Shown here: positions 33,464 through 40,111 of the stretch, one piece after another
Position numbering within the stretch: the first letter of the stretch is position 1
Layout of the letters: each line of letters begins with the position of its first letter
Assembly (NCBI GenBank): GCA_049647585.1
Contig: JBARXY010000011.1
Coordinates: forward strand, 248,001-312,000
Direction of reading: 5' to 3'
Length of the DNA stretch: 64,000 nucleotides
From: JAGQSZ01 sp049647585
Lineage (GTDB): Bacteria > Actinomycetota > Acidimicrobiia > Acidimicrobiales > Microtrichaceae
Translations under genes and position numbers: made by a program
The notes under the pieces: generated by a model
The model's input: only the letters and a program-made list of their open reading frames with translations
The model's database searches: none
What the model was told of the DNA's origin: nothing

Positions 33464-33826
33464 TCAGGCAGTGAGAATCTGCGCCAGAACAGAGGCCTGG
33501 CTGATATCTGCTGCCTTCGACGCGGTCAACAGCGTCAGAGTTCCAGAGGCCGAGAGTTCGCGCAGGTGGGCCAGAGCCGCAGCCGGTTCTTCACCCTCAA
33601 GCTCCTTGGAGTACCGACTCCGGAACTCATCGAACTTCTCGGGGTCGTGGTCGTACCACTTCCTCAGCTCCGTGGACGGAGCCACTGCCTTGCACCATTC
33701 GTCAAGGCGGGCATCCTGCTTGGAGACTCCCCTCGGCCAGATTCGGTCCACAAGCACTCTGGTGCCATCATCGGACTCAGGATCGTCGTAGACACGCCGG
33801 ACCCTGACCGACGGCGAGACCGACAT
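33464..33826 (-). CDS. DUF488-family protein
   Basis: 120 residues: VRRVYDDPESDDGTRVLVDRIWPRGVSK, LDEWCKAVAPSTELRKWYDHDPEKFDEF and RELSASGTLTLLTASK are family-typical blocks. Small cytosolic proteins of unknown biochemistry often found with stress or metal genes. GGAG 6 nt before ATG. It is 50 nt after sufT in the same direction, so could be the tail of the suf operon. Confidence 0.85.
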   Translation of the reverse strand: MSVSPSVRVRRVYDDPESDDGTRVLVDRIWPRGVSKQDARLDEWCKAVAPSTELRKWYDHDPEKFDEFRSRYSKELEGEEPAAALAHLRELSASGTLTLLTASKAADISQASVLAQILTA

Positions 33827-33834
33827 GTCAGCTC

Positions 33835-33882
33835 CGCTCCATCTCAGAACCGATCCACGTCAGAACCGCTCCACCGTCACAG
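33835..33882 (-). repeat. 16-bp tandem repeat at the sufT stop
   Basis: Three imperfect 16-bp units (33835-33850, 33851-33866, 33867-33882; CGATCCACGTCAGAAC type). The third contains the sufT stop TCA (33877-33879); the others carry TCA at nearly the same offset. Confidence 0.8.
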
Positions 33883-34428
33883 CAGCCCGAGCTCGAGCCG
33901 GGTCGCATCTGACATCCTGCTCATATCCCAGGGCGGGTCGAACACGAGGTTCACCACCACGTCATCCACCCCGGGGACCGCACGAACAACCCGCTCGGCA
34001 TCGCCGCACAGGACATCACCCATGCCGCAGCCGGGCGCTGTCATCGTCATATCGATCTCGACGGTGCGACGACCTTCGTCATCGACGACCTCGTCGAGCC
34101 GGTAGATCAGGCCCAGCTCGACGATGCTGATCGGAATCTCAGGGTCATAGACGGTCTGCAGAGCATTGGTGACCTGATCCATCGAGAACGGACCCTTGCC
34201 GACCAGCATGACGCTACGTTCGGGCGGTTCCATACCGAGGGCATCGGAATCGGCGCCGTCGACACGCAGGAGCACGCCAAAGGCTGTCCGCACCGTGATG
34301 CTCCCACCGAGGGTCTGCACGATATGGACCCGCTCGCCCGCAGGGATTGTCGTTGGTTCCCCGTACGGGACCGTGGTCGCCGGGCACTCCCGGGAGACTT
34401 CGGCGACTTCCTTGGTTCTGTTCATCAT
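33877..34428 (-). CDS. sufT: Fe-S maturation protein SufT (DUF59/MIP18 family)
   Basis: 183 residues. C-terminal MIP18 domain: VTNALQTVYDPEIPISIVELGLIY, TAPGCGMGDVLCGDAERVV (the conserved Cys), VVNLVFDPPWDMSRMSD. N-terminal 75 residues with TVPYGEPTTIPAGERVHIVQTLGGS are the SufT extension. Assists transfer of clusters to targets. ATGATG start: the first ATG overlaps the sufD stop; GGAGG lies 9 nt upstream. Last clear suf gene. Confidence 0.92.
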   Translation of the reverse strand: MMNRTKEVAEVSRECPATTVPYGEPTTIPAGERVHIVQTLGGSITVRTAFGVLLRVDGADSDALGMEPPERSVMLVGKGPFSMDQVTNALQTVYDPEIPISIVELGLIYRLDEVVDDEGRRTVEIDMTMTAPGCGMGDVLCGDAERVVRAVPGVDDVVVNLVFDPPWDMSRMSDATRLELGLL

Positions 34429-35702
34429 CAGTGATCGCCTCCAATATCAGCGCTCACCCTCGCCGAAACCTTGTCGGAAACGACCTGCGCGATGTGTTCG
34501 CGGAGGGGCTCAACTTCGATGTGATCGATGATCTCGTTCATGAAACCGCCGATGAGGATCGACCTGGCCTCGTCGTAGGGGATCCCACGCGACTGCAGGT
34601 AGAAAAGTGCGTCCGCATCGAGTCGGCCGATCGCGGAACCGTGGGTACAGCTCACGTCATCGGCGAATATCTCGAGCCATGGCCGCGAATCGGATTGGGC
34701 CACAGGGTTGAGCAGGATGCTGCGATTGCTCTGGTGGGCATCGGTGGCAACGGTGTCGACGTCAACGATGATGTGGCCGCTGAACGATCCCCTCGCCCGG
34801 TCGTCGATGACGCCCTTGTAGGCCTGGGTGCTGCTGCCGTGGGATGCAGAGTGTTCGACGGTGATCACGTTGTCGTGTCGCTGTGATCCGGTCGGAAGGT
34901 ATAGCCCTTCGAGCTGCGTGGTGGTGTCGTCCTCTACCGCAACGACATCAATGGACGCCCGTGCGACCTTCGCTCCCACCATGAATGCGGTCGACGTGAA
35001 CGTCGAACCCCGCATCTGGCGGACGCCAACGTGGGACAGGTGGTTGATGCTCGAAACCTCGTTCTGAAGCTTGAAGTGCGAGACAGTCGCGTCGTGCTCG
35101 ACGGTCACCTCGGTAAGCGCATTGACCAGCCCGCTTCCGCCGACGCCGACGAAGCTCTCGACCAGGGTCAGGACACTTGCTGCACCGACATTCACGACGA
35201 CGCGGGGTTGGGTCAGCGCGGCCATGGCCGCCGAAGTGGAAAGGTTCGCAATGTGGACCGCACCCGGAACCGAGATACCCGGTTCCACCAGGATGACTGC
35301 GCCTTGGCCTGCCGTCGCCCGGTTCAGCATCTGGAACCCATCGACCCGGGGACTCGGAACTGCCGCGGGGATCTCACCGGCGAACGAGTTGAGTTCTGCG
35401 ACGGTCAGTCCCTCTACGGAGTCGAGTCGGCTCGAAAGTTCTGCTGAGAAGAACCCGTCCACGAAAACCAGGGTCGGGCCCCCGAGGTCGCCGGCCAGGC
35501 GCTGGAGGTCCGCGGACCCGAGAGTCGAATCGGGCGCCTCCACCAGAGGCTCACACTCGGTGGCCAGCACCTCTTTGAGATCGGTGTACTTCCACGCCTC
35601 GTCCTTGGCCGTCGGCAGACCGTGTTCACGCAGCCACGACGCCGCGCCGCCATCATCGTCCGAGCCAAGCCTTTCGAGCAGACTCGATGCCGTGGAACTC
35701 AT
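34428..35702 (-). CDS. sufD: Fe-S assembly scaffold protein SufD
   Basis: 424 residues; beta-helix core of the SufBCD scaffold (DATVSHFKLQNEVSSINHLSH, QRHDNVITVEHSASHGSSTQAYKG) and C-terminal helix DEARSILIGGFMNEIIDHIE. Cys/His ligands fit the SufB-SufD interface (CTHGSAIGRLDADALFYLQSRG). Overlaps sufC by ATGA. Order sufB-sufC-sufD differs from the sufB-sufD-sufC order common in Actinobacteria. Confidence 0.93.
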   Translation of the reverse strand: MSSTASSLLERLGSDDDGGAASWLREHGLPTAKDEAWKYTDLKEVLATECEPLVEAPDSTLGSADLQRLAGDLGGPTLVFVDGFFSAELSSRLDSVEGLTVAELNSFAGEIPAAVPSPRVDGFQMLNRATAGQGAVILVEPGISVPGAVHIANLSTSAAMAALTQPRVVVNVGAASVLTLVESFVGVGGSGLVNALTEVTVEHDATVSHFKLQNEVSSINHLSHVGVRQMRGSTFTSTAFMVGAKVARASIDVVAVEDDTTTQLEGLYLPTGSQRHDNVITVEHSASHGSSTQAYKGVIDDRARGSFSGHIIVDVDTVATDAHQSNRSILLNPVAQSDSRPWLEIFADDVSCTHGSAIGRLDADALFYLQSRGIPYDEARSILIGGFMNEIIDHIEVEPLREHIAQVVSDKVSARVSADIGGDH

Positions 35703-36469
35703 GCCAAGGATCCCGCCGGCGCTGCGCCGGTAGCCAGCTCGGTCGGTCCGTAGCCTTGGTCCTCAAGTTCGTTGGCGAGACTTGCGTCGCCGGTCCTGAC
35801 GATGCGCCCCTCACTGAGCACGTGGACGAAGTCCGGGACGACGTATTCGAGCAACCTGGGGTAGTGGGTGATGATCAACATCGACCGCTCAGGCGAGCGA
35901 AGGCGCTGAACCCCGCCTGCGACCAGACGGAGCGCATCGATATCGAGTCCGGAGTCGGTCTCGTCGAGGATCGCCAACCTGGGCTGCAGCATCGCCATCT
36001 GAAGCACCTCGTTGCGCTTCTTCTCACCGCCGGAGAATCCGGCGTTGACCGAGCGGCTGAGCATGCTCGGATCCATGTCCAGTTCGGCCATGTGCAACTT
36101 GACGTCCTTCAGGAACGACACGGCGTCGACTTCGGCTTCACCGCGCTCCCGGCGAACGGCGTTGACGGCGGTTCGCAGGAAGTACATGTTGCCGACGCCG
36201 GGGATCTCGACCGGATACTGGAATGCCAGGAACAGTCCCTTGGCGGCACGTTCCTCCGGCGCCATCTCAAGAAGATCAGCTCCGTCGAACTCGACCACAC
36301 CAGAGGTGACGTATCCGTCACGCCCGGCGAGCACCTGTGACAGCGTGCTCTTGCCCGCACCGTTGGGGCCCATGATGGCGTGTACCTCGCCCGGCTTTAT
36401 CTCCAGGTCCAGACCTTTGAGGATCTTGTTTCCCTCGATCGAGGCCTTCAAATCCTTGATGCGCAGCAT
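35699..36469 (-). CDS. sufC: Fe-S assembly ATPase SufC
   Basis: 256 residues. Walker A MGPNGAGKSTLSQVLAG, Q-loop AFQYPVEIPGV, signature FSGGEKKRNEVLQMA, Walker B LAILDETDSGLDIDAL, switch ITHYPRLL, all typical for SufC (DETDSGLD). Drives conformational change of SufBD. Starts at the stop of sufB (one-base overlap at 36469) and overlaps sufD. Confidence 0.96.
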   Translation of the reverse strand: MLRIKDLKASIEGNKILKGLDLEIKPGEVHAIMGPNGAGKSTLSQVLAGRDGYVTSGVVEFDGADLLEMAPEERAAKGLFLAFQYPVEIPGVGNMYFLRTAVNAVRRERGEAEVDAVSFLKDVKLHMAELDMDPSMLSRSVNAGFSGGEKKRNEVLQMAMLQPRLAILDETDSGLDIDALRLVAGGVQRLRSPERSMLIITHYPRLLEYVVPDFVHVLSEGRIVRTGDASLANELEDQGYGPTELATGAAPAGSLA

Positions 36470-37962
36470 CAGCCGACGCTCCCTTCGAGACTGACCCGCA
36501 TTAGGGCCTGGGCTTCCACCGCGAACTCCATCGGCAGTTCGTCGAAGACGTCACGGCAGAAGCCGTTGACGATCATCGACGTCGCGTCCTCTTCGGACAT
36601 GCCGCGCTGGCGGCAGTAGAAAAGTTGGTCCTCGTTGATCTTGGACGTGGACGCCTCGTGCTCGACCTGGGCGCTGTCGTTCTTCACCTCTATATAGGGG
36701 AACGTGTGGGCACCACATTCGGAGCCGATCAGCAGCGAGTCACATTGGGTGTAGTTACGTGCCCCTGTGGCCGAGCGCATCATCTTCACGAGTCCGCGGT
36801 AGGTCTGCTGAGCCTTGCCGGCCGAGATTCCCTTGGAGACGATGGTGCTCGAGGTGTTCTTGCCGATGTGGGTCATCTTGGTACCCGTATCGGCCTGCTG
36901 GTGATGGGTGGTCACGGCGACGGAGTAGAACTCGCCCACCGAATCATCGCCCTGGAGGATCACGCTCGGGTACTTCCAGGTGATGGCAGAACCGGTCTCG
37001 ACCTGGGTCCACGAGATCTTCGATCGCGGACCTGCACACTTCCCACGCTTGGTGACGAAGTTGTAGATGCCGCCCACACCGTTCTCATCGCCCGGGTACC
37101 AGTTCTGGACGGTGGAGTACTTGATGCTGGCGTCATCGAGGGCGACCAGTTCGACCACCGCGGCGTGGAGTTGGTTTTCGTCGCGCATCGGCGCGGTGCA
37201 ACCTTCGAGGTAGCTGACGCTCGCGCCTTCTTCGGCGACGATCAGGGTCCGCTCGAACTGGCCGGTTTCGGCCGCGTTCATCCGGAAGTAGGTGGATAGC
37301 TCCATCGGGCAGCGCACCCCTGCTGGAACAAAGGCGAACGAGCCGTCGGAGAAGACCGCCGAGTTGAGAGCTGCGAAGTAGTTGTCACGGGGCGGAACTA
37401 CCGAGCCCAGGTACTTGCGGACCAGGTCGGGATGGTTCTTCACAGCCTCGGAGAACGAGCAGAAGATGACCCCGACGTCCGCAAGGCGTGACTTGAATGT
37501 CGTCGCCACCGAAACCGAGTCGACGATCGCGTCGACCGCCACACCGGACAGGCGCTCCTGTTCGGCGAGAGAGATTCCCAGCTTGTCGAACATTTCGAGT
37601 GTCTTGGGATCGATCTCGTCCAAGCTCTTGGGAGCCGGACCCTGCTTCTTGGGACCTGCCCAATAGCTGATGTCCTGGTAGTCGATCGTCGGGTAGGTGA
37701 CGTTCTGCCAGCGCGGCTCGGTCATGGTCATGAAGTGACGGAACGCGTTCAGCCGCCATTCAAGTAGCCACTCAGGCTCTTCCTTCTTGGCCGAGATGAA
37801 CCGGACGACATCTTCGTTGAGACCCTTCTTGAGGATCTCCTGATCCAGGTCGGAAATGAATCCGTACTGGTAGTCGCGTTCTATGAAGTCGCGAATCTCT
37901 TCGTTGTCGCGAACTTCTTCCTCAGGCTGCAGTTCGGTCTGCTGTGATTCCAGTGTGCTCAT
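36469..37962 (-). CDS. sufB: Fe-S assembly scaffold protein SufB
   Basis: 497 residues. YQYGFISDLDQEILKKGLNEDVV, WQNVTYPTIDYQDISYW, EEGASVSYLEGCTAPMRDENQLHAAVVE, MTHIGKNTSSTIVSKGISAG, QCDSLLIGSECGAHTFPYIEVKN, EHEASTSKINEDQLFYCRQRGM: the canonical SufB blocks (each shorter in use). ATG 37962 overlaps the ferredoxin stop by ATGA; the longer open frame to 38214 is the ferredoxin gene read out of frame. Confidence 0.96.
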   Translation of the reverse strand: MSTLESQQTELQPEEEVRDNEEIRDFIERDYQYGFISDLDQEILKKGLNEDVVRFISAKKEEPEWLLEWRLNAFRHFMTMTEPRWQNVTYPTIDYQDISYWAGPKKQGPAPKSLDEIDPKTLEMFDKLGISLAEQERLSGVAVDAIVDSVSVATTFKSRLADVGVIFCSFSEAVKNHPDLVRKYLGSVVPPRDNYFAALNSAVFSDGSFAFVPAGVRCPMELSTYFRMNAAETGQFERTLIVAEEGASVSYLEGCTAPMRDENQLHAAVVELVALDDASIKYSTVQNWYPGDENGVGGIYNFVTKRGKCAGPRSKISWTQVETGSAITWKYPSVILQGDDSVGEFYSVAVTTHHQQADTGTKMTHIGKNTSSTIVSKGISAGKAQQTYRGLVKMMRSATGARNYTQCDSLLIGSECGAHTFPYIEVKNDSAQVEHEASTSKINEDQLFYCRQRGMSEEDATSMIVNGFCRDVFDELPMEFAVEAQALMRVSLEGSVG

Positions 37963-38222
37963 TCGACCTCGATAAAGATGCACTCGCCCGGGCACTCTTC
38001 GGCTGATTCGATGACCCGGTCGAGCCCCCCGTCGGGGATGCGCGCCATGCCCTCGGGCCCAGCAGGATTTGCCTTGCCGTCGAAAAGTACCTCGGTGCCG
38101 AAATTCTCGGCTGCTTCCTTCACGTAGAAGAGACCGTCGTCCTGCCCGAAGAAGACGTCCGGCGCGATCTCGGCGCACAGTCCGTCGCCGGTACATAGGT
38201 CCTGATCGATCCAAACTTTCAT
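37959..38222 (-). CDS. Small ferredoxin, first gene of the suf operon
   Basis: 87 residues. MKVWIDQDLCTGDGLCAEIAP has Cys10 and Cys16 (C-x5-C), and EECPGECIFIEVE has Cys77 and Cys81. The first half fits the 3Fe-4S/4Fe-4S single-cluster ferredoxins of actinobacteria (C-x5-C ... C-P). An inserted loop (DGKANPAGPEG) lies in between. Probably supplies electrons for cluster assembly or for an oxygenase. It starts 49 nt from the divergent 28-bp operator. Confidence 0.88.
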   Translation of the reverse strand: MKVWIDQDLCTGDGLCAEIAPDVFFGQDDGLFYVKEAAENFGTEVLFDGKANPAGPEGMARIPDGGLDRVIESAEECPGECIFIEVE

Positions 38223-38270
38223 TGGGTCCTCACAAAGGTTGCTAACAGTTCGCGGTTCGGCGTTCTCGCT

Positions 38271-38298
38271 ATTTGTTCTAGTCTACACTAGAACAAAT
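38271..38298. promoter_or_regulatory. 28-bp palindromic operator, suf operon / globin 1
   Basis: Perfect 12-bp arms ATTTGTTCTAGT and ACTAGAACAAAT around CTAC. It covers TANNNT -10 boxes of both divergent genes (TAGTCT to the right, TAGACT to the left). A near copy is at 40018-40045. Proposed site of the SufR-like repressor. Confidence 0.8.
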
Positions 38299-38325
38299 CA
38301 CACCCGCATGGTCAAGGAGGCTCAG

Positions 38326-38769
38326 ATGAGCAGTGCACCAAAGCTACCGCCCCCCGTCCAAGATCTCGATACGCCCGACCAGGTTGCTGAGCTTGTACGT
38401 CGCTTCTATGCAGACGTCGCTCAGGATGACCTGCTCGGCCCGATGTTCAATGATGTGGCAAAGGTGGACTGGTCCGAACACCTTCCCAAGCTCACCGCAT
38501 TCTGGTGCCGGGCTCTTTTCGGTCAATACGGCTACTCGGGCAACCCATTCCGCGCCCACATCGACGTGCACGAACAAGAGCCTTTTACGCCGGCCCACTT
38601 CGAGCGCTGGCTGACCCTGTTCCACGAGACGATCGAACTCGGCTGGCGCGGCCCCTACGCCGACCACGCCATGGCGCTGGCCAGAAACGTAGCCAGGGTC
38701 CACAGCAACCAGCTGATCGGCGAGCCTGTGTTGTTCAGGGTCGACGAGACTTCGGTCTTCCCTTCCTAG
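38326..38769 (+). CDS. Truncated haemoglobin, group III type (globin 1)
   Basis: 147 residues. Globin fold with ELVRRFYADVAQDDLLGPMF, KLTAFWCRALFG and the E-F region HIDVHEQEPFTPAHFERWLTLF, where His91 is the proposed proximal haem ligand; this layout matches group III truncated haemoglobins (Campylobacter Ctb-like). Role likely in NO or O2 handling. AAGGAGG 5 nt before ATG 38326. Driven from the suf/globin operator. Confidence 0.85.
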   Translation: MSSAPKLPPPVQDLDTPDQVAELVRRFYADVAQDDLLGPMFNDVAKVDWSEHLPKLTAFWCRALFGQYGYSGNPFRAHIDVHEQEPFTPAHFERWLTLFHETIELGWRGPYADHAMALARNVARVHSNQLIGEPVLFRVDETSVFPS

Positions 38770-38784
38770 TTGGCCCGTCGGCCC

Positions 38785-38803
38785 GGGTCGACTCAATCGA
38801 CCC
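38785..38803. terminator. Terminator-like hairpin between two globin genes
   Basis: GGGTCGA - CTCAA - TCGACCC, perfect 7-bp stem, 15 nt after globin 1 and 12 nt after globin 2 (convergent). Confidence 0.65.
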
Positions 38804-38815
38804 CCTGTGGGCCGC

Positions 38816-39301
38816 TCAGGCCCGGGGCGACCAGTCCCGGGCGGTGAACTTCCGGGACATGACCCCAGCCATGTGCTCAGCGTGCGACTTCGCCTTGTCG
38901 GCGAGCGGACCGGACCAGCGCTCGTCTATCGACTGGACCCACAGGGCGAACCACTTGTCGAAGTGCTCGGCTGTGAAGCTCTCCATTTCATGGACCTCTT
39001 GGTGAGGGGCCAGGATCATTCCGTCATAGCCGGGGTGCCCGAGCAGAACTCGACACCAATAATCGATGAGTCTGGGGATGTGCGAGTTCCAGTCCACCTG
39101 GGCAACATCTTCGAAGACGTGATCGAGAAACTCATCAAAGACGATTTCGCGGTAGAAGTGCACGACCAGGTCATGGATCTGAGTCCGGTTGTCGAGGTCC
39201 GGCAGTCTGTCGAGGTCCGGCAACTCAGCGCCCTCGGTTGGTTCCGCTGACATCGAAGGCACACCAGCCGCTTCCGAGGCCGTGGAGACTGCAGATTTCA
39301 T
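38816..39301 (-). CDS. Truncated haemoglobin, group III type (globin 2)
   Basis: 161 residues. IHDLVVHFYREIVFDEFLDHVF, RLIDYWCRVLLGHPGY, then QEVHEMESFTAEHFDKWFALW with the proximal His in AEHFDKW, parallel to globin 1 but clearly diverged. A hydrophilic N-terminal 38 residues with an LPDLDRLPDLDN duplication is extra. ATGA overlap with the SufR-like gene (39298-39301) places it in the regulator's operon. Confidence 0.85.
   Translation of the reverse strand: MKSAVSTASEAAGVPSMSAEPTEGAELPDLDRLPDLDNRTQIHDLVVHFYREIVFDEFLDHVFEDVAQVDWNSHIPRLIDYWCRVLLGHPGYDGMILAPHQEVHEMESFTAEHFDKWFALWVQSIDERWSGPLADKAKSHAEHMAGVMSRKFTARDWSPRA
39191..39226 (-). repeat. 18-bp tandem duplication in globin 2 N-terminus
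   Basis: 39191-39208 and 39209-39226 match at 16 of 18 positions or better (GTCGAGGTCCGGCA core); in frame, encodes two LPDLD units. Confidence 0.85.
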
Positions 39302-39978
39302 TCAACTTCCCCGTTCGTCGTCGCGTGAGTTGGTTCTACATGGCCATGCACGCAGCATTTGGCCGCATTCGGCTCTCCCCTGACGAATGAATCGATTGTG
39401 ATCCCGTCGATTCGGTCGGCGATCCCCTCGACCATTCCCAGATGAAGGCTGCAGACAGTGTCGGGATCGGCGATCGCGGCTGTTGCGAAAGGACACGTGC
39501 GCAGCGTGGCGCTGACCCGGTCCCCATCGACATCGATCGCAGGTTCGAAGCCCTGCTGCGCCATCAGAATTGTCAGTTCCTCCACCGGATCGCCACCCGA
39601 CGGAAGGTTCCGTTCTTGGCTGCGCCCTGCCCGCCGACCTACGACCTCTGGACTGTCGCCTGTTCGCACAACTTCGGCCAGCAGCAACGAGAGCCGTTCG
39701 TAGGGACCGGTCAGACCCCATCGGCTGTCTGCGCCCGGATCGATCCGGTACAACATCCGCGGTCTGCCCCGACCGCTGGCAGGGCCACGATGTTCGCTCA
39801 CGAGTTCTGCGTCGACCAGTTTCGTCAGGTGCTGGCGGATGGCGTTGTGGTTGAGCGCGAAGCGGGCGGTCAGCATCGACACGTCGACAGGGACTTCGGA
39901 ATCGTCTATGAACCTGAAGATCTCGTAACGCGTCGGGTCACCGAGCGCCTTGGCCTGCTGCTGGATCGACTTGGTCAT
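39298..39978 (-). CDS. sufR: SufR-like winged-helix regulator with C-terminal Cys cluster
   Basis: 226 residues. N-terminal ArsR/SufR-type wHTH: KALGDPTRYEIFRFID, VDVSMLTARFALNHNAIRQHLTKL, wing GRGRPRMLYRI. C-terminal domain holds Cys162, Cys176, Cys208 and Cys209 with CCVHGH at the end (C-x13-C-x31-CC), the layout of SufR proteins that bind a [4Fe-4S] cluster. ATG 39978 is chosen: an upstream GTG would lie within the operator. TAGAAT (-10) inside the operator would start a leader of about 45 nt, consistent with autoregulation. Operon partner: globin 2. Confidence 0.88.
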   Translation of the reverse strand: MTKSIQQQAKALGDPTRYEIFRFIDDSEVPVDVSMLTARFALNHNAIRQHLTKLVDAELVSEHRGPASGRGRPRMLYRIDPGADSRWGLTGPYERLSLLLAEVVRTGDSPEVVGRRAGRSQERNLPSGGDPVEELTILMAQQGFEPAIDVDGDRVSATLRTCPFATAAIADPDTVCSLHLGMVEGIADRIDGITIDSFVRGEPNAAKCCVHGHVEPTHATTNGEVE

Positions 39979-40017
39979 GGCCAGTGCCGTCCCGTCCCGG
40001 GTTTCTGAAGACTTCGT

Positions 40018-40045
40018 CTTTATTCTAGCAGACACTAGATCAAAT
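40018..40045. promoter_or_regulatory. 28-bp operator copy, sufR / aconitase
   Basis: CTTTATTCTAGC, AGAC, then ACTAGATCAAAT. It matches the 38271-38298 site at about 21 of 28 positions, most strongly in TTCTAG and ACACTAGA. It overlaps the sufR -10 (TAGAAT on the minus strand) and lies just upstream of TAGGGT (40051), the likely aconitase -10. Confidence 0.75.
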
Positions 40046-40111
40046 CCTTCTAGGGTAAGGATCTATCCACTGCACGGATATGGCAAGAACCGCAACGGAA
40101 GGACGCTGAGC

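Noticed and set aside
37963..38214. N-terminal extension of sufB
   Set aside because: This is the ferredoxin gene read in another frame.
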